Shown piece by piece: positions 23,440 to 31,092 of a stretch of DNA of 64,000 nt (position 1 is its first letter; every line of letters begins with the position of its first letter). A program made the position numbers and the translations under genes. The notes beneath the pieces are model-generated. The model was given only the letters and a program-made list of their open reading frames with translations, did no database searches and was not told the origin of the DNA. This DNA comes from Variovorax paradoxus_P (GTDB lineage Bacteria > Pseudomonadota > Gammaproteobacteria > Burkholderiales > Burkholderiaceae_C). The stretch lies in NCBI RefSeq assembly GCF_050627025.1, contig NZ_CP192472.1; one strand, written 5' to 3'.

Positions 23440-24285
23440 CTAAGCCCGGAACCTCTTCCGAGTCAACCCCAACGCCACCCAAAACGCCACAACCGCATAA
23501 ACGCCCAACACAGCCGCATGCCGCCCCCACCCCAAAGGCCACTGATCCATAAAAAGAGGCCTCACCAAAGCCACCGCATTAGTCAACGGCAGCCAAGCCG
23601 CCACACCCCTCACAGCAGAAGGCAACTGCTCCAAAGGAAAAAACACCCCACTCAAGAACATCATCGGCGTCATAAACAGCGTGAAGTAGTAAGTAAAAAA
23701 GTCATACCCCTTCGCCAGCGCATTGAAGATCAGCGCAATCGACGAAAACGTGATCCCCGCGCCCATCAGCACCATCCACGCAACGATCAGCTTCGGGCTG
23801 TGGCTGATTCCCAGCCCGAGCATCACGAACAAGATCGCGGTCACCGTAAAGATCGACTTGAACGCCGCCCACAGCATCTCGGCCAGCACGATGTCGTCGA
23901 GCCCCACAGGCGCATTCATGATGCCGTCCCAGGTCTTCTGCACATGCATGCGCGAAAAGGCCGAGTACAGCGCCTCGAAGCTCGCAGCATTCATTGCGCT
24001 CATGCAGATAGAGCCGCTGGCCAGGAAAAGGATGTAAGGCACCTTCACGCCGTCCACCGACACCTGCCCCACGAGCGCTCCCATGCCATAGCCGAAAGCC
24101 ACGAGCCAGATCAAGGGCTCGGCAATGTTGCCGATGAGGCTCGGTATTGCGAGCTTGCGCCACACGAGCAGGTTGCGCAAAAACACAGGCCACCAGCGCA
24201 GCGAGAGTTCGGGGGCGCGCCATACTGATCGCGCTGGCGGCGTGGTGCCCGCTGCTGCTGTTGTCGTTGTCGTCGTGTCGTTCAT
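23440..24285 (-). CDS. ABC-2 type exporter permease (NodJ-like)
   Basis: Inner-membrane permease of 281 residues with about six hydrophobic helices (for example LIWLVAFGYGMGALVG, ILFVMLGLGI, MVLMGAGITFSSIALIFNAL). The family segment LFMTPMMFLSGVFFPLEQLP matches NodJ/ABC-2 exporters. The ATP-binding partner lies 3 bases upstream on the same strand. In Rhizobium, NodIJ exports lipo-oligosaccharides; in non-symbiotic Burkholderiales the pair is widespread and its cargo is not known. The last 80 or so codons use G- and T-ending codons heavily (TTG, GTG, GGG, CGG, AGG), unlike the C-ending style of the rest of the gene. Confidence 0.92.
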   Translation of the reverse strand: MNDTTTTTTAAAGTTPPARSVWRAPELSLRWWPVFLRNLLVWRKLAIPSLIGNIAEPLIWLVAFGYGMGALVGQVSVDGVKVPYILFLASGSICMSAMNAASFEALYSAFSRMHVQKTWDGIMNAPVGLDDIVLAEMLWAAFKSIFTVTAILFVMLGLGISHSPKLIVAWMVLMGAGITFSSIALIFNALAKGYDFFTYYFTLFMTPMMFLSGVFFPLEQLPSAVRGVAAWLPLTNAVALVRPLFMDQWPLGWGRHAAVLGVYAVVAFWVALGLTRKRFRA

Positions 24286-24288
24286 TGG

Positions 24289-25239
24289 CTAGCCCTCCTC
24301 GCGAATCTGCCGGCCGGTGAGCTTGAGAAAAAGATCTTCGAGGTTCGCCGGCCGATGAAAAGTGCGCAGCCGGCCATGCTGCGCCAGCGCATCCAGCAGG
24401 CGCCGTGCATCCTGCGTGTAGAAGAACACGGTTTCGCCGCTCACCTCCACGCGCGCCGCCAAAGCCTTGAGCTCCGGTGACTCGGCGAGCGATAGCGCGC
24501 CGTTTCCATACACCTCGACCACGTCGGGCTCGAGGTGCTCGGCAATCAGGTCGCGCGGTCGTCCTTCGGCAATCTTGCGGCCATGGTCGAGCACCAGCAG
24601 GCGCGAGCACAGGCGTTCGGCCTCGTCCATGAAGTGCGTGGTCAGCAGGATCGACTTGCCCTGCTGCAGCAGCACCTGCAGCCGCTCCCACATCAGGTGG
24701 CGGGCCTGCGGGTCAAGCCCGGTGGTGGGTTCGTCGAGCAGTAGCAGCCTCGGGTCGTTCACCAGCGCACGCGCGAGCGAAAGGCGCCGCCGCATGCCGC
24801 CGGAAAGCTCACCGGGCTTTGCGTCGGCCTTGTGCGAAAGCGCCGCAAACTCCAGCAGATGCGGCACGCGCTCGCGCACGTGGGCCTTGCTGAAACCGAA
24901 GTAGCGGCCGTACACCACAAGGTTCTCGGCGCAGCTGAAGTCGGGGTCGAGCGTGTCGAACTGCGAGACCACGCCTAGCTGCGCCTTGATGGCAAGCGCA
25001 TCGCGCGGCATCTGCAGGCCCAGTGCGGAGATCTGGCCGCCGTCGGGCGCAGTCAGGCCCAGGCACATGCGAATGGTGGTGGTCTTGCCCGCGCCATTCG
25101 GGCCGATCACGCCCAGGCATTCGCCGGGCGCAATCTCGAACGACAGGTCGTCGACGACCGTGGCGGTGCCATAACGCTTGAGGAGACGGCTGGCCTGGAA
25201 GAGGGGGGTGGGAGAAGAAGTGGTCGGCACGCCGGCCAT
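24289..25239 (-). CDS. ABC exporter ATP-binding protein (NodI-like)
   Basis: Cytoplasmic ATPase of 316 residues powering the adjacent permease. Walker A is GPNGAGKTTT, the signature is LSGGMRRRLS, Walker B is LLLLDEPTTGLD, and the H-loop follows in LLTTHFMDEAERL. A C-terminal extension of about 90 residues ending with LEDLFLKLTGRQIRE is typical for the NodI/DRA family. The ATG at 25239 gives a short leader before LFQASRLLKRYG. With NodJ it forms a two-gene operon (3-base gap). The cargo is unknown. Confidence 0.94.
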   Translation of the reverse strand: MAGVPTTSSPTPLFQASRLLKRYGTATVVDDLSFEIAPGECLGVIGPNGAGKTTTIRMCLGLTAPDGGQISALGLQMPRDALAIKAQLGVVSQFDTLDPDFSCAENLVVYGRYFGFSKAHVRERVPHLLEFAALSHKADAKPGELSGGMRRRLSLARALVNDPRLLLLDEPTTGLDPQARHLMWERLQVLLQQGKSILLTTHFMDEAERLCSRLLVLDHGRKIAEGRPRDLIAEHLEPDVVEVYGNGALSLAESPELKALAARVEVSGETVFFYTQDARRLLDALAQHGRLRTFHRPANLEDLFLKLTGRQIREEG

Positions 25240-25321
25240 TCTGGCCCAGGCCCGTGAAACCTGCCGCCATCGCTTCAACGGATGGACAACCCCGCCGCCT
25301 TTGGAGCAACCGGCCCCGGCG

Positions 25322-26212
25322 CTACATCCGCATGCCGCTGAACTCGGTCTTCATCCAGTCGATGAAAGCCCGTGTCCGGGCCGGCAGCAGGCGCGCGCTG
25401 GGGTAGATCACGCTCACCGGCCGGGGTGGCGGCTCGTAGTCTTCGAGCACCAGCTTCAGCCGCCCTTGCGCCACATACGGCAGCACCTGGTAAGAAAAGA
25501 AAGTGCCAAAGCCCATGCCCGCCGCGCAAGCTTCCACGGCGGGCGCGAGGTGGTTGAACTCCAGGCGGTTGCTCGGCGTCACGCTCACGGTCTTGCCGCC
25601 TTCGTGAAACTGCCATTGGGGCGGTGCGTCGATGCGGCCGCGCACGCACGGAGCGCCGGCAAGGTCGCGCGGATGCTGCGGCACGCCGTGCTGCGCAAGA
25701 AAGTCGGGGCTGGCTGCCACCACGCGCCGGATGGTGCCTAGCGTCTGGGCCACCAGCGACGAATCCTGCAGCGGGCTGATGCGAATGCCGATGTCGATGT
25801 TTTCTTCCAGCAGGTTCACCGTGCGGTCGTACAGCAGCACGCTGCAGCGCACCTTGTCGTAGCGCTTCATGAAGCGCGTAATGGCGGGCCCCACGTACAT
25901 GTGGCCGAAGAGCACGGGCGCGGTAATGGTGAGCTGGCCTGCCGGCTCGTGCGCCTCGGCCTTGAGTGCAAGGTCGGCCGCGTCGGCCGCAAGCAGCACC
26001 TCGCGCGCACTGGCCAGGTAATGGCGGCCCTCCTCGGTAAGCGAGAGGCGGCGGGTGGTGCGGTGGAAGAGCCGCACACCCAGGTGCGCTTCCAACGCCG
26101 CGAGCGAGCGCACCACGGCGGGCAGCGAGCTGCCCATCGATTCGGCAGCGCGGGTGAGGCTGCCCTGTTCGGCAATCTCCACGAAGGTCTGCATGGCTTT
26201 GAAGCGGTCCAT
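25322..26212 (-). CDS. LysR-family transcriptional regulator
   Basis: Regulator of 296 residues. The helix-turn-helix reads MQTFVEIAEQGSLTRAAESMGSSLPAVVRSLAALE, and the effector domain opens with LTITAPVLFGHMYVGPAI and contains EENIDIGIRISPL, the style of the AaeR/DmlR/YhaJ group. It is divergent from the GST-PNPOx pair (110 bases between the ATGs), which is probably its target. The shared interval is AT-rich with no convincing dyad visible. Inducer unknown. Confidence 0.92.
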   Translation of the reverse strand: MDRFKAMQTFVEIAEQGSLTRAAESMGSSLPAVVRSLAALEAHLGVRLFHRTTRRLSLTEEGRHYLASAREVLLAADAADLALKAEAHEPAGQLTITAPVLFGHMYVGPAITRFMKRYDKVRCSVLLYDRTVNLLEENIDIGIRISPLQDSSLVAQTLGTIRRVVAASPDFLAQHGVPQHPRDLAGAPCVRGRIDAPPQWQFHEGGKTVSVTPSNRLEFNHLAPAVEACAAGMGFGTFFSYQVLPYVAQGRLKLVLEDYEPPPRPVSVIYPSARLLPARTRAFIDWMKTEFSGMRM

Positions 26213-26322
26213 GGCGAGATTATTAAACCGAAAAACGCAGTAGTGAAATCCTGTTGAAGCTATTCATTCATTTATCGGATTAGAAAACAATAAGCCATCC
26301 CACAGCCTTTCGAGGAAAACAC

Positions 26323-26988
26323 ATGAACGCAAGCACCGCAGTCGCCCGCCTTCCCGCGCAGCCCATCAAGCTCTATGGCACGCCGATCTCGGGCCACGTG
26401 CACCGCGTGCGGCTCTTTCTCTCCATGCTCGGCTTGCCTGCAGAGTTCATTGAACTCGACCTTCGCCAGAAGGCGACGCGCACGCCGGAATTCCTGGCCC
26501 GCAATCCCTTCGGCCAGGTTCCGGTCATCGAAGACGGCGAGGTCACCCTGGCCGATTCGAACGCCATCCTGGTGTACCTGAACGAGCGCTATGCCGCCGA
26601 TCCGGCCCGCTGGATGCCGCGCGATCCGGTTGGCGCGGCGCGTGTGCAGCGCTGGTTCTCGGTCGCCGCCGGGCCGCTGGCCTACGGCCCGGCGGCAGCC
26701 CGCGTGGTGGCACTGTTCGGCCTGCCCGTGGACCCGGCCGAAACGGTGTCGCGTTCGCACCTGCTGCTGTCGGTCATGGAGACGCACCTGCAGCGCGAGG
26801 CTTTTCTTGCGGGCCCGTCGGTCACGCTGGCGGATCTTTCCAACTACGCCTACGTGGCGCATGCGCCAGAGGGCAGCGTGTCGCTCGAGCCGTATCCGCA
26901 GTTGCGCGGCTGGCTCGAACGCATCGAGGCGCTTCCCGGTTTTGTGCCCATGGTGCGTACGCCCATAGGGCTTGCGGCGGCCGCATGA
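26323..26988 (+). CDS. Glutathione S-transferase family protein
   Basis: A 221-residue glutathione transferase. The N-terminal thioredoxin-fold domain has IKLYGTPISGHVHRVRLFLSMLGL, the cis-proline segment NPFGQVPVIEDGEVTLADSNAILVYL, and the C-terminal all-helical domain includes FLAGPSVTLADLSNYAYVAH with the conserved aspartate. An AGGA sequence lies about 8 bases before the ATG. Its stop overlaps the next ATG (ATGA), so the two products are coupled. The substrate is unknown; detoxification of an electrophile is the family default. Confidence 0.92.
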   Translation: MNASTAVARLPAQPIKLYGTPISGHVHRVRLFLSMLGLPAEFIELDLRQKATRTPEFLARNPFGQVPVIEDGEVTLADSNAILVYLNERYAADPARWMPRDPVGAARVQRWFSVAAGPLAYGPAAARVVALFGLPVDPAETVSRSHLLLSVMETHLQREAFLAGPSVTLADLSNYAYVAHAPEGSVSLEPYPQLRGWLERIEALPGFVPMVRTPIGLAAAA

Positions 26989-27944
26989 TTGCCGCACCCT
27001 TCCACGCCGGCGAACGCGCGCTGCAAACCCTGGCGGGCTCGCGCGAGGTCATGGCCGCGGCCGGCTCGCGCGTGATTCGCGACTTCATGCCCGACCAGCA
27101 TCGCGAGTTCTTCGCGCAACTGCCGTTCCTCATCGTCGGCAGCATGGATGCACAGCTGCAACCCTGGGCCAGCGTGCTGGCGGCGCCGCCCGGCTTTGCG
27201 CACTCTCCGGACCCGACGCACTTGCGCATCGATGCGCTGCCCATGGCGGGCGATCCGCTGGCTGCCCAACTGGCACAGGGTGCATCGCTGGGCCTGCTCG
27301 GCATTCAGCCCCACACGCGGCGGCGCAATCGCATGAACGGCAGTGTCGAGGCAATCGATGCCACCGGCTTCACGGTGGAGGTGCAGCAGAGCTTCGGCAA
27401 TTGCCCCAAGTACATCCAGGCGCGGGAGCCCTTGTTTGCAGCGGGCCAGGTTGCGGCGCCGGCGCAGCGGATCGACGGCCTCGACGACGCGGCGCGCGCG
27501 CTCATCGGCCGCGCCGACACCTTCTTCATCGCGTCGGCGCTGCCGCAGCATGCGGCCGTTGGCGACGAAGCCGATCCGGCGGCGCAGGGTGTGGACGTAT
27601 CGCACCGCGGCGGGCTGCCGGGCTTCGTGAGGGTGGGCGAAGACGGCGTGCTCACCGTGCCCGATTTCACCGGCAACCGCTTCTTCAACACGCTGGGCAA
27701 CCTGTCGGTTCATCCGCGCGCCGGGCTGCTGTTCATCGATTTCGAGAACGGCGACCTGCTGCATGTGACAGCCACCGCAGAGATCGTATGGAATGGCCCA
27801 GAGGTGGATGCGTTCGAAGGTGCCGAGCGGCTGCTGCGCCTGCGGGTCGAGCAAGTGCTGCGGCGTCCGGGTGCCTTGCCGCTGCGTTGGGGCGGTGCCG
27901 AACTGTCGCCGCACCTGGCCCGCATGGGCCACTGGGTGGGCTGA
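26985..27944 (+). CDS. Pyridoxamine 5'-phosphate oxidase-like FMN-binding protein
   Basis: A 319-residue protein of the split-barrel flavin-binding superfamily. Two half-domains are visible: an N-terminal one with FFAQLPFLIVGSMDAQLQPWASVLA and a C-terminal one with FFIASAL and VLTVPDFTGNRFFNTLGNLSVHPRAGLLFIDF. Proteins of this build are often encoded next to GSTs under a divergent LysR gene, as here. It is not the vitamin B6 biosynthetic enzyme, being longer and lacking its signature. The start overlaps the GST stop by four bases. Likely role: flavin- or heme-dependent oxidoreduction in detoxification, by context only. Confidence 0.85.
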   Translation: MIAAPFHAGERALQTLAGSREVMAAAGSRVIRDFMPDQHREFFAQLPFLIVGSMDAQLQPWASVLAAPPGFAHSPDPTHLRIDALPMAGDPLAAQLAQGASLGLLGIQPHTRRRNRMNGSVEAIDATGFTVEVQQSFGNCPKYIQAREPLFAAGQVAAPAQRIDGLDDAARALIGRADTFFIASALPQHAAVGDEADPAAQGVDVSHRGGLPGFVRVGEDGVLTVPDFTGNRFFNTLGNLSVHPRAGLLFIDFENGDLLHVTATAEIVWNGPEVDAFEGAERLLRLRVEQVLRRPGALPLRWGGAELSPHLARMGHWVG

Positions 27945-27984
27945 GGGCCGTACGCCGCAATAACGGTTTGGCGGCCCCTGCGCT

Positions 27985-29157
27985 TCAGTCGAACACCGGA
28001 ATCCGCGCGTTGGCCGAAGGCCTGTAGTGCCAGCCGCGCTCGCGCAGGGCGTCCAGGTCGATGCCCCGCGCAAGCATCGCTTGGAGCCCGGCGGCCGCGA
28101 CTGTGCAGGCCAGCGCCTGCCCGGGGCAGGCGTGCACCCCGTGTCCGAAGCCCAGCATGCGCCGCTGCGTGCGAATGGGCATGAAGCGGTCGGGCTCGGC
28201 GTTGAATTCAGGGTCCCTGTTGGCCGAAGCCAGAACCAGCAGCACCGCATCGCCTGCAGCCAACTGCACGCCCGCCGTGGTGACGGGCTCCGCCACGAAG
28301 CGCCGCGTGTTCTGCACCGAGGGGTCGTGTCGCGCCGTTTCCTCCACGATCGCATGCAAGCCGCCCTGCGTGTGTGCAGCAGCGCGCAGATCGGGTTCGC
28401 GCGTCAGCGCGACAAGGCTGTTGCCCAGCAGCCCGGCCGTTGCATCGCAGGTTTGCGACAGCAGGCCGACCAGGTTGGCAAGCAACGCTCGCGAAGGCGG
28501 CGAACCCGCTGCGCCTTCTGAAAGCACAGCCGCCAGCAGCGTGCCGTGCCGCGGTGGCGCGATTGCAGCCATGGCTTCGAATCGCGTCATCAATGCATCG
28601 GCTGCGATGCTTGCGCGCTGCAATTGCGCCTCGGTCGAAAGCGGCGACAGGCACGCGACAAAGTCGCGCATCCACGCGGTGACTTGCGGCAGCGTCTCGG
28701 GCGCAAAGCCCAGCAGGTGGGCCACTGCCTGGATGGGCATGGCAAACAAGGTATCCGACAGTGGCGCCTCGGGCACGAGCCGCGCAACCTGCAGCGCATC
28801 GGCATGCGCGGCGTTCAGATCCATCCCGGCAAGTGCGCGCTGCAGTGCCGGCTTGTGCGCTGTGTGCGCCGGGCCGTCGTTCATCCGCACCAGATGGCCG
28901 AACACCTCGCCCGCAGGGCTGCCGGCAATCGCGCGCGGCACCGGTTCTGAAACCGGCCGGACCCGCAAGGCGCCTGGTGAAAGCAGCAGTGCTTCGATGA
29001 CGTCGGCGCGGCTCGCAACCCAGAGGCGGAGGCTTTCGTTCCATGCGAGCGGCGGCCCCGCGCGCAGGGTTTCGTAGAAGGGATAGGGATCGGCGTGCGT
29101 GACGGCCGCGACCGGATCGGCGGGCATGCCTGAAGAAGAAAAGGGGCTTGGATTCAT
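27985..29157 (-). CDS. Cytochrome P450 with atypical I-helix
   Basis: Heme monooxygenase of 390 residues, a soluble class I bacterial P450. The heme-ligand loop is FGHGVHACPGQALA with Cys344, the K-helix ExxR is EETAR, and RRFVAEPVTTAGVQLAAGDAVLLVLASANRDP matches the usual beta-sheet region. In the I-helix the usual AGxET(T) becomes QTCDAT: D238 is kept but the conserved threonine is Ala239, with Thr240 next. That threonine normally assists O2 activation, so chemistry may differ. No ferredoxin or reductase gene is adjacent. It is divergent from an ArsR-type regulator, with nested inverted repeats between. Confidence 0.93.
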   Translation of the reverse strand: MNPSPFSSSGMPADPVAAVTHADPYPFYETLRAGPPLAWNESLRLWVASRADVIEALLLSPGALRVRPVSEPVPRAIAGSPAGEVFGHLVRMNDGPAHTAHKPALQRALAGMDLNAAHADALQVARLVPEAPLSDTLFAMPIQAVAHLLGFAPETLPQVTAWMRDFVACLSPLSTEAQLQRASIAADALMTRFEAMAAIAPPRHGTLLAAVLSEGAAGSPPSRALLANLVGLLSQTCDATAGLLGNSLVALTREPDLRAAAHTQGGLHAIVEETARHDPSVQNTRRFVAEPVTTAGVQLAAGDAVLLVLASANRDPEFNAEPDRFMPIRTQRRMLGFGHGVHACPGQALACTVAAAGLQAMLARGIDLDALRERGWHYRPSANARIPVFD

Positions 29158-29164
29158 GCCGCGC

Positions 29165-29198
29165 AGTGTGCGGCCGAAGCCGCCGGCACACTTCGGCC
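29165..29198. promoter_or_regulatory. Two nested inverted repeats between the P450 and ArsR-type genes
   Basis: AGTGTGC (29165-29171) pairs with GCACACT (29186-29192), and GGCCGAAG (29172-29179) pairs with CTTCGGCC (29191-29198). Both are perfect and interlock by two bases. The block starts 8 bases upstream of the P450 ATG. ArsR-family regulators bind dyads of this size, so autoregulation plus P450 control is plausible. Confidence 0.5.
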
Positions 29199-29240
29199 AT
29201 GAACGAAGTGTCGGATGCAGCGGCGCTTTACGATGGCGGG

Positions 29241-29960
29241 ATGAGCACTACTTCATCGCCTCGCGGAACCATGGCCGTGTCTGCAAATGCGGACGCCCAG
29301 CTGGCACGCCTGGCCGGCGCCATTGCGGAGCCCGCGCGCGCACGCATGCTGAGCTGCCTGATGGACGGCCACGCGCGCACGGCGACCGAGCTCGCGGCAG
29401 TGGCCGAGGTGGCCGCATCCACCGCCAGCGCGCACCTGGCGCGGCTGAAGGACGAGCGGCTGGTCGAACTGCTGGTGCAGGGCAAGCATCGCTACTTTCG
29501 CCTGGCCGACGACAACGTGGCCGCCGCACTCGAAAGCCTCATGGTCGTGGCGGGCACGCCGCGCCCCGCGGCTTTCGAGCCGAGCACGCCAAGCCGGCTG
29601 CGCACGGCGCGCACCTGCTACGACCACATGGCCGGCACGGCCGGCGTTGCGCTGCACGACCGCTTGCATGCGCAAGGCTGGCTGAGCGGGCTGCAGAGCG
29701 GTTCTTACGAACTCACGCCGCAAGGTGCGGTGGCGCTGGAGAGCCTGGGTGTAGAGGTCGATGCGGTGCGCCGCTCGCGCCGGCGCTTTGCCTGCCCTTG
29801 CCTCGACTGGAGCGAGCGTCGCCCGCATCTGGGCGGTGCGCTCGGCGCGGCGTGGCTCCAGTTGTCGCTGCGCCGCGGCTGGGTGCGCCAGGCGCTCGAC
29901 AGCCGCGAACTGTCGCTCACGCCCAAGGCGCTGCGCGAACTGCCGGAGCTCTTTGCGTGA
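29241..29960 (+). CDS. ArsR-family HTH regulator with long C-terminal domain
   Basis: A 239-residue regulator. The N-terminal winged helix is ArsR-like: LAGAIAEPARARMLSCLMDG, ATELAAVAEVAASTASAHLARL, ERLVELLVQGKHRYFRLA. No metal-binding cysteine motif is present in the recognition region. The extra C-terminal part (about 130-239) contains ARTCYDHMAGTAGVALHDRL and RFACPCLDWSERRPHLGGALGA, a pattern shared by long non-metal ArsR proteins in proteobacteria. Starts at 29199, 29241 or 29271 are all possible; none has a clear ribosome site. It is divergent from the P450 gene, its probable target. Confidence 0.8.
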   Translation: MSTTSSPRGTMAVSANADAQLARLAGAIAEPARARMLSCLMDGHARTATELAAVAEVAASTASAHLARLKDERLVELLVQGKHRYFRLADDNVAAALESLMVVAGTPRPAAFEPSTPSRLRTARTCYDHMAGTAGVALHDRLHAQGWLSGLQSGSYELTPQGAVALESLGVEVDAVRRSRRRFACPCLDWSERRPHLGGALGAAWLQLSLRRGWVRQALDSRELSLTPKALRELPELFA

Positions 29961-29982
29961 ACTCTTTGCCCGAAGCGCCGCG

Positions 29983-30993
29983 TCAGGCCTTCAGCTTGAG
30001 CAAATAGATCATCGGGCCGGCCATGGCCAGGTCCAGCTCGAGGAAGCTCTCGAAGTCCTTGCCGGCCATCCAGTACGAATCCCAGTTGTTGCGCTTGATG
30101 GTCTTGTTCCACACGTCGGCGGTGGTGGCGCGGTGCACGGCTTCGAGCAGCACGGCCTTGCGGTCGGCAGGCACCTTCTTGCCGGTGAGCACGCCGCGCC
30201 AGTTGGCCAGGTCGGCGTCCACACCCTGTTCGCGCACCGACGGAATGCCGAGGAACGGACGCTTCGACGACACGCCGATAGCGCGCAGCTTGCCGCTTGC
30301 GAGGCTTTCGCTGAATTCGCTGAAGCCCGAGATGCCCGCCACGGCCTTGCCCGTGACCAGCGCCTCGACCACCTGCGCGCCGCCCGGATACGGCTGGTAG
30401 ACCAGGCCTGCGGTGTTGCCGGCCACGCGTGCCAGCATGCCGGCGTACATGTGGTCCACGCCGCCTGCGGAGCCGCCGGCGATGATGGTCTTGGCCGCGT
30501 CGGCGCGCAGCTGGGCGATCAGGTCCTTGGGCGTCTTGATGGGTGAATCGGCCTTGACCGCCACCACTTCGTAGTCGCTGGTGAGGCGCGCCACGGGCGC
30601 CACTTGTGCCATGGTGACGGGCGGCTTCTGCAGCGCCACCGCGCCGACCATGACCATGCCGCTCATCAGCAGGGTGTCGGCATCGGCGTCGTACTTTTCG
30701 ACGTACTTGGCCAGGCCGATCGTGCCGCCCTTGCCGCCGATGTTTTCGTAGACCACTTCGCCCGCGGCGCCCGAGGCGACCAGCGCAGCGCCGAGCGCGC
30801 GGCCGGTCTGGTCCCAGCCGCCGCCTTCGTTGGCCGGAATGACGATGCGCAGCTTGGAAATGAGCTGCGGTTCGGCGGCGCCCGCCGGGCGGGACCAGAG
30901 CGCGGCTTGGCCGGCGCCCGCGACCGCGGCTGCGCTCGCCATCCATGCATTGAAGTTGCGGCGAGAAAGGCTCGCAGGCGACGAACTAGGCAT
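29983..30993 (-). CDS. TctC-type periplasmic solute receptor with Tat-like signal
   Basis: Periplasmic receptor of the tripartite tricarboxylate transporter (Bug) family, 336 residues. The leader SLSRRNFNAWMASAAAVAGAG has a twin-arginine-like start followed by a mild hydrophobic stretch and an AGAAE cleavage region. Mature motifs are IVIPANEGGGWDQTGRALG, VVYENIGGKGGTIGLAKYV and GGSAGGVDHMYAGML, closest to the TctC subgroup rather than the common Bug type. No TctA/TctB genes are next to it. Upstream is an AT-rich region with a 22-base dyad. Ligand: probably a di- or tricarboxylate, unproven. Confidence 0.88.
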   Translation of the reverse strand: MPSSSPASLSRRNFNAWMASAAAVAGAGQAALWSRPAGAAEPQLISKLRIVIPANEGGGWDQTGRALGAALVASGAAGEVVYENIGGKGGTIGLAKYVEKYDADADTLLMSGMVMVGAVALQKPPVTMAQVAPVARLTSDYEVVAVKADSPIKTPKDLIAQLRADAAKTIIAGGSAGGVDHMYAGMLARVAGNTAGLVYQPYPGGAQVVEALVTGKAVAGISGFSEFSESLASGKLRAIGVSSKRPFLGIPSVREQGVDADLANWRGVLTGKKVPADRKAVLLEAVHRATTADVWNKTIKRNNWDSYWMAGKDFESFLELDLAMAGPMIYLLKLKA

Positions 30994-31047
30994 TTCGTTT
31001 CCAGTTGTTGGCAAAAGTAACCAATGATGTCCGCGAAATGAGTCTGT

Positions 31048-31069
31048 CACCTACCTGTCAGTCTAGGTG
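31048..31069. promoter_or_regulatory. Dyad upstream of the TctC-type gene (candidate operator)
   Basis: CACCT (31048-31052) and AGGTG (31065-31069) flank 12 bases, and CTGTCA occurs twice, 12 bases apart (31044-31049 and 31055-31060 approximately). The site lies about 55 bases upstream of the receptor ATG at 30993. The regulator is unknown. Confidence 0.3.
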
Positions 31070-31092
31070 TAAACCCTAATAAGTGTTAAATA

